In this document: in pieces, positions 5,185 through 5,187 of the stretch
Numbering within the stretch: position 1 is the stretch's first letter
Layout of the letters: each line of letters opens with the position of its first letter
Source: Solirubrobacterales bacterium 70-9
GTDB lineage: Bacteria; Actinomycetota; Thermoleophilia; Solirubrobacterales; 70-9
Reading direction: 5' to 3'
Assembly (NCBI GenBank): GCA_001898095.1
Contig: MKSH01000194.1
Coordinates: 3,169 to 8,355, forward strand
Length of the DNA: 5,187 nt
The notes under the pieces: model-generated
Database searches by the model: none
What the model was told of the DNA's origin: nothing
The model's input: only the letters and a program-made list of their open reading frames with translations
Translations under genes and position numbers: made by a program

Positions 5185-5187
5185 CGG

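Overview
The window is GC-rich, tightly packed bacterial DNA with five protein genes and no visible RNA gene, mobile element or CRISPR array. It probably comes from an actinobacterium of the Thermoleophilia/Solirubrobacterales type. That placement is an inference, based on GC content, a nearly leaderless divergent promoter, a Sec-exported RTX-repeat protein, and a C-terminal module (TPP...FEC.LD...C.SP...G.H.F.V.A.DAAGN.D.TPA) that I know as common in secreted proteins of that group. No 16S rRNA or phylogenetic marker is present to confirm it.

Layout: (1) positions 542 to 1, minus strand, hold the N-terminal 180 codons of an exported beta-helix (pectin-lyase-like) protein that runs off the left edge. 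(2) Positions 1663-668, minus strand, hold a lipoprotein with a C-terminal thioredoxin-like domain and a C-x4-C motif. (3) A 37-bp divergent spacer (1664-1700) contains a 10-bp palindrome. (4) Positions 1701-2189, plus strand, hold a small single-domain cupin. (5) A 101-bp spacer contains a strong inverted repeat immediately after the cupin stop. (6) Positions 2291-4684, plus strand, hold a 797-residue exported RTX-like calcium-binding protein with a proline-rich linker and a very basic C-terminal Ig-like module. (7) Positions 4723-5154, plus strand, hold an Ohr-type organic hydroperoxide reductase with an excellent ribosome binding site. (8) A GC-rich hairpin lies at the right edge.

Three of the five products are predicted to leave the cytoplasm (beta-helix protein, thioredoxin-like lipoprotein, RTX protein). 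Two are cytosolic (cupin, Ohr). No single pathway links all five. The most plausible themes are cell-surface or secreted structure, and thiol/redox chemistry: the lipoprotein has a possible dithiol, the RTX protein has 14 cysteines that fall into seven close pairs, and Ohr is a dithiol peroxidase. Any functional link between them is inference. I do not see a clear new multi-gene system. The least ordinary object is the cysteine-paired, charge-polarised RTX protein.
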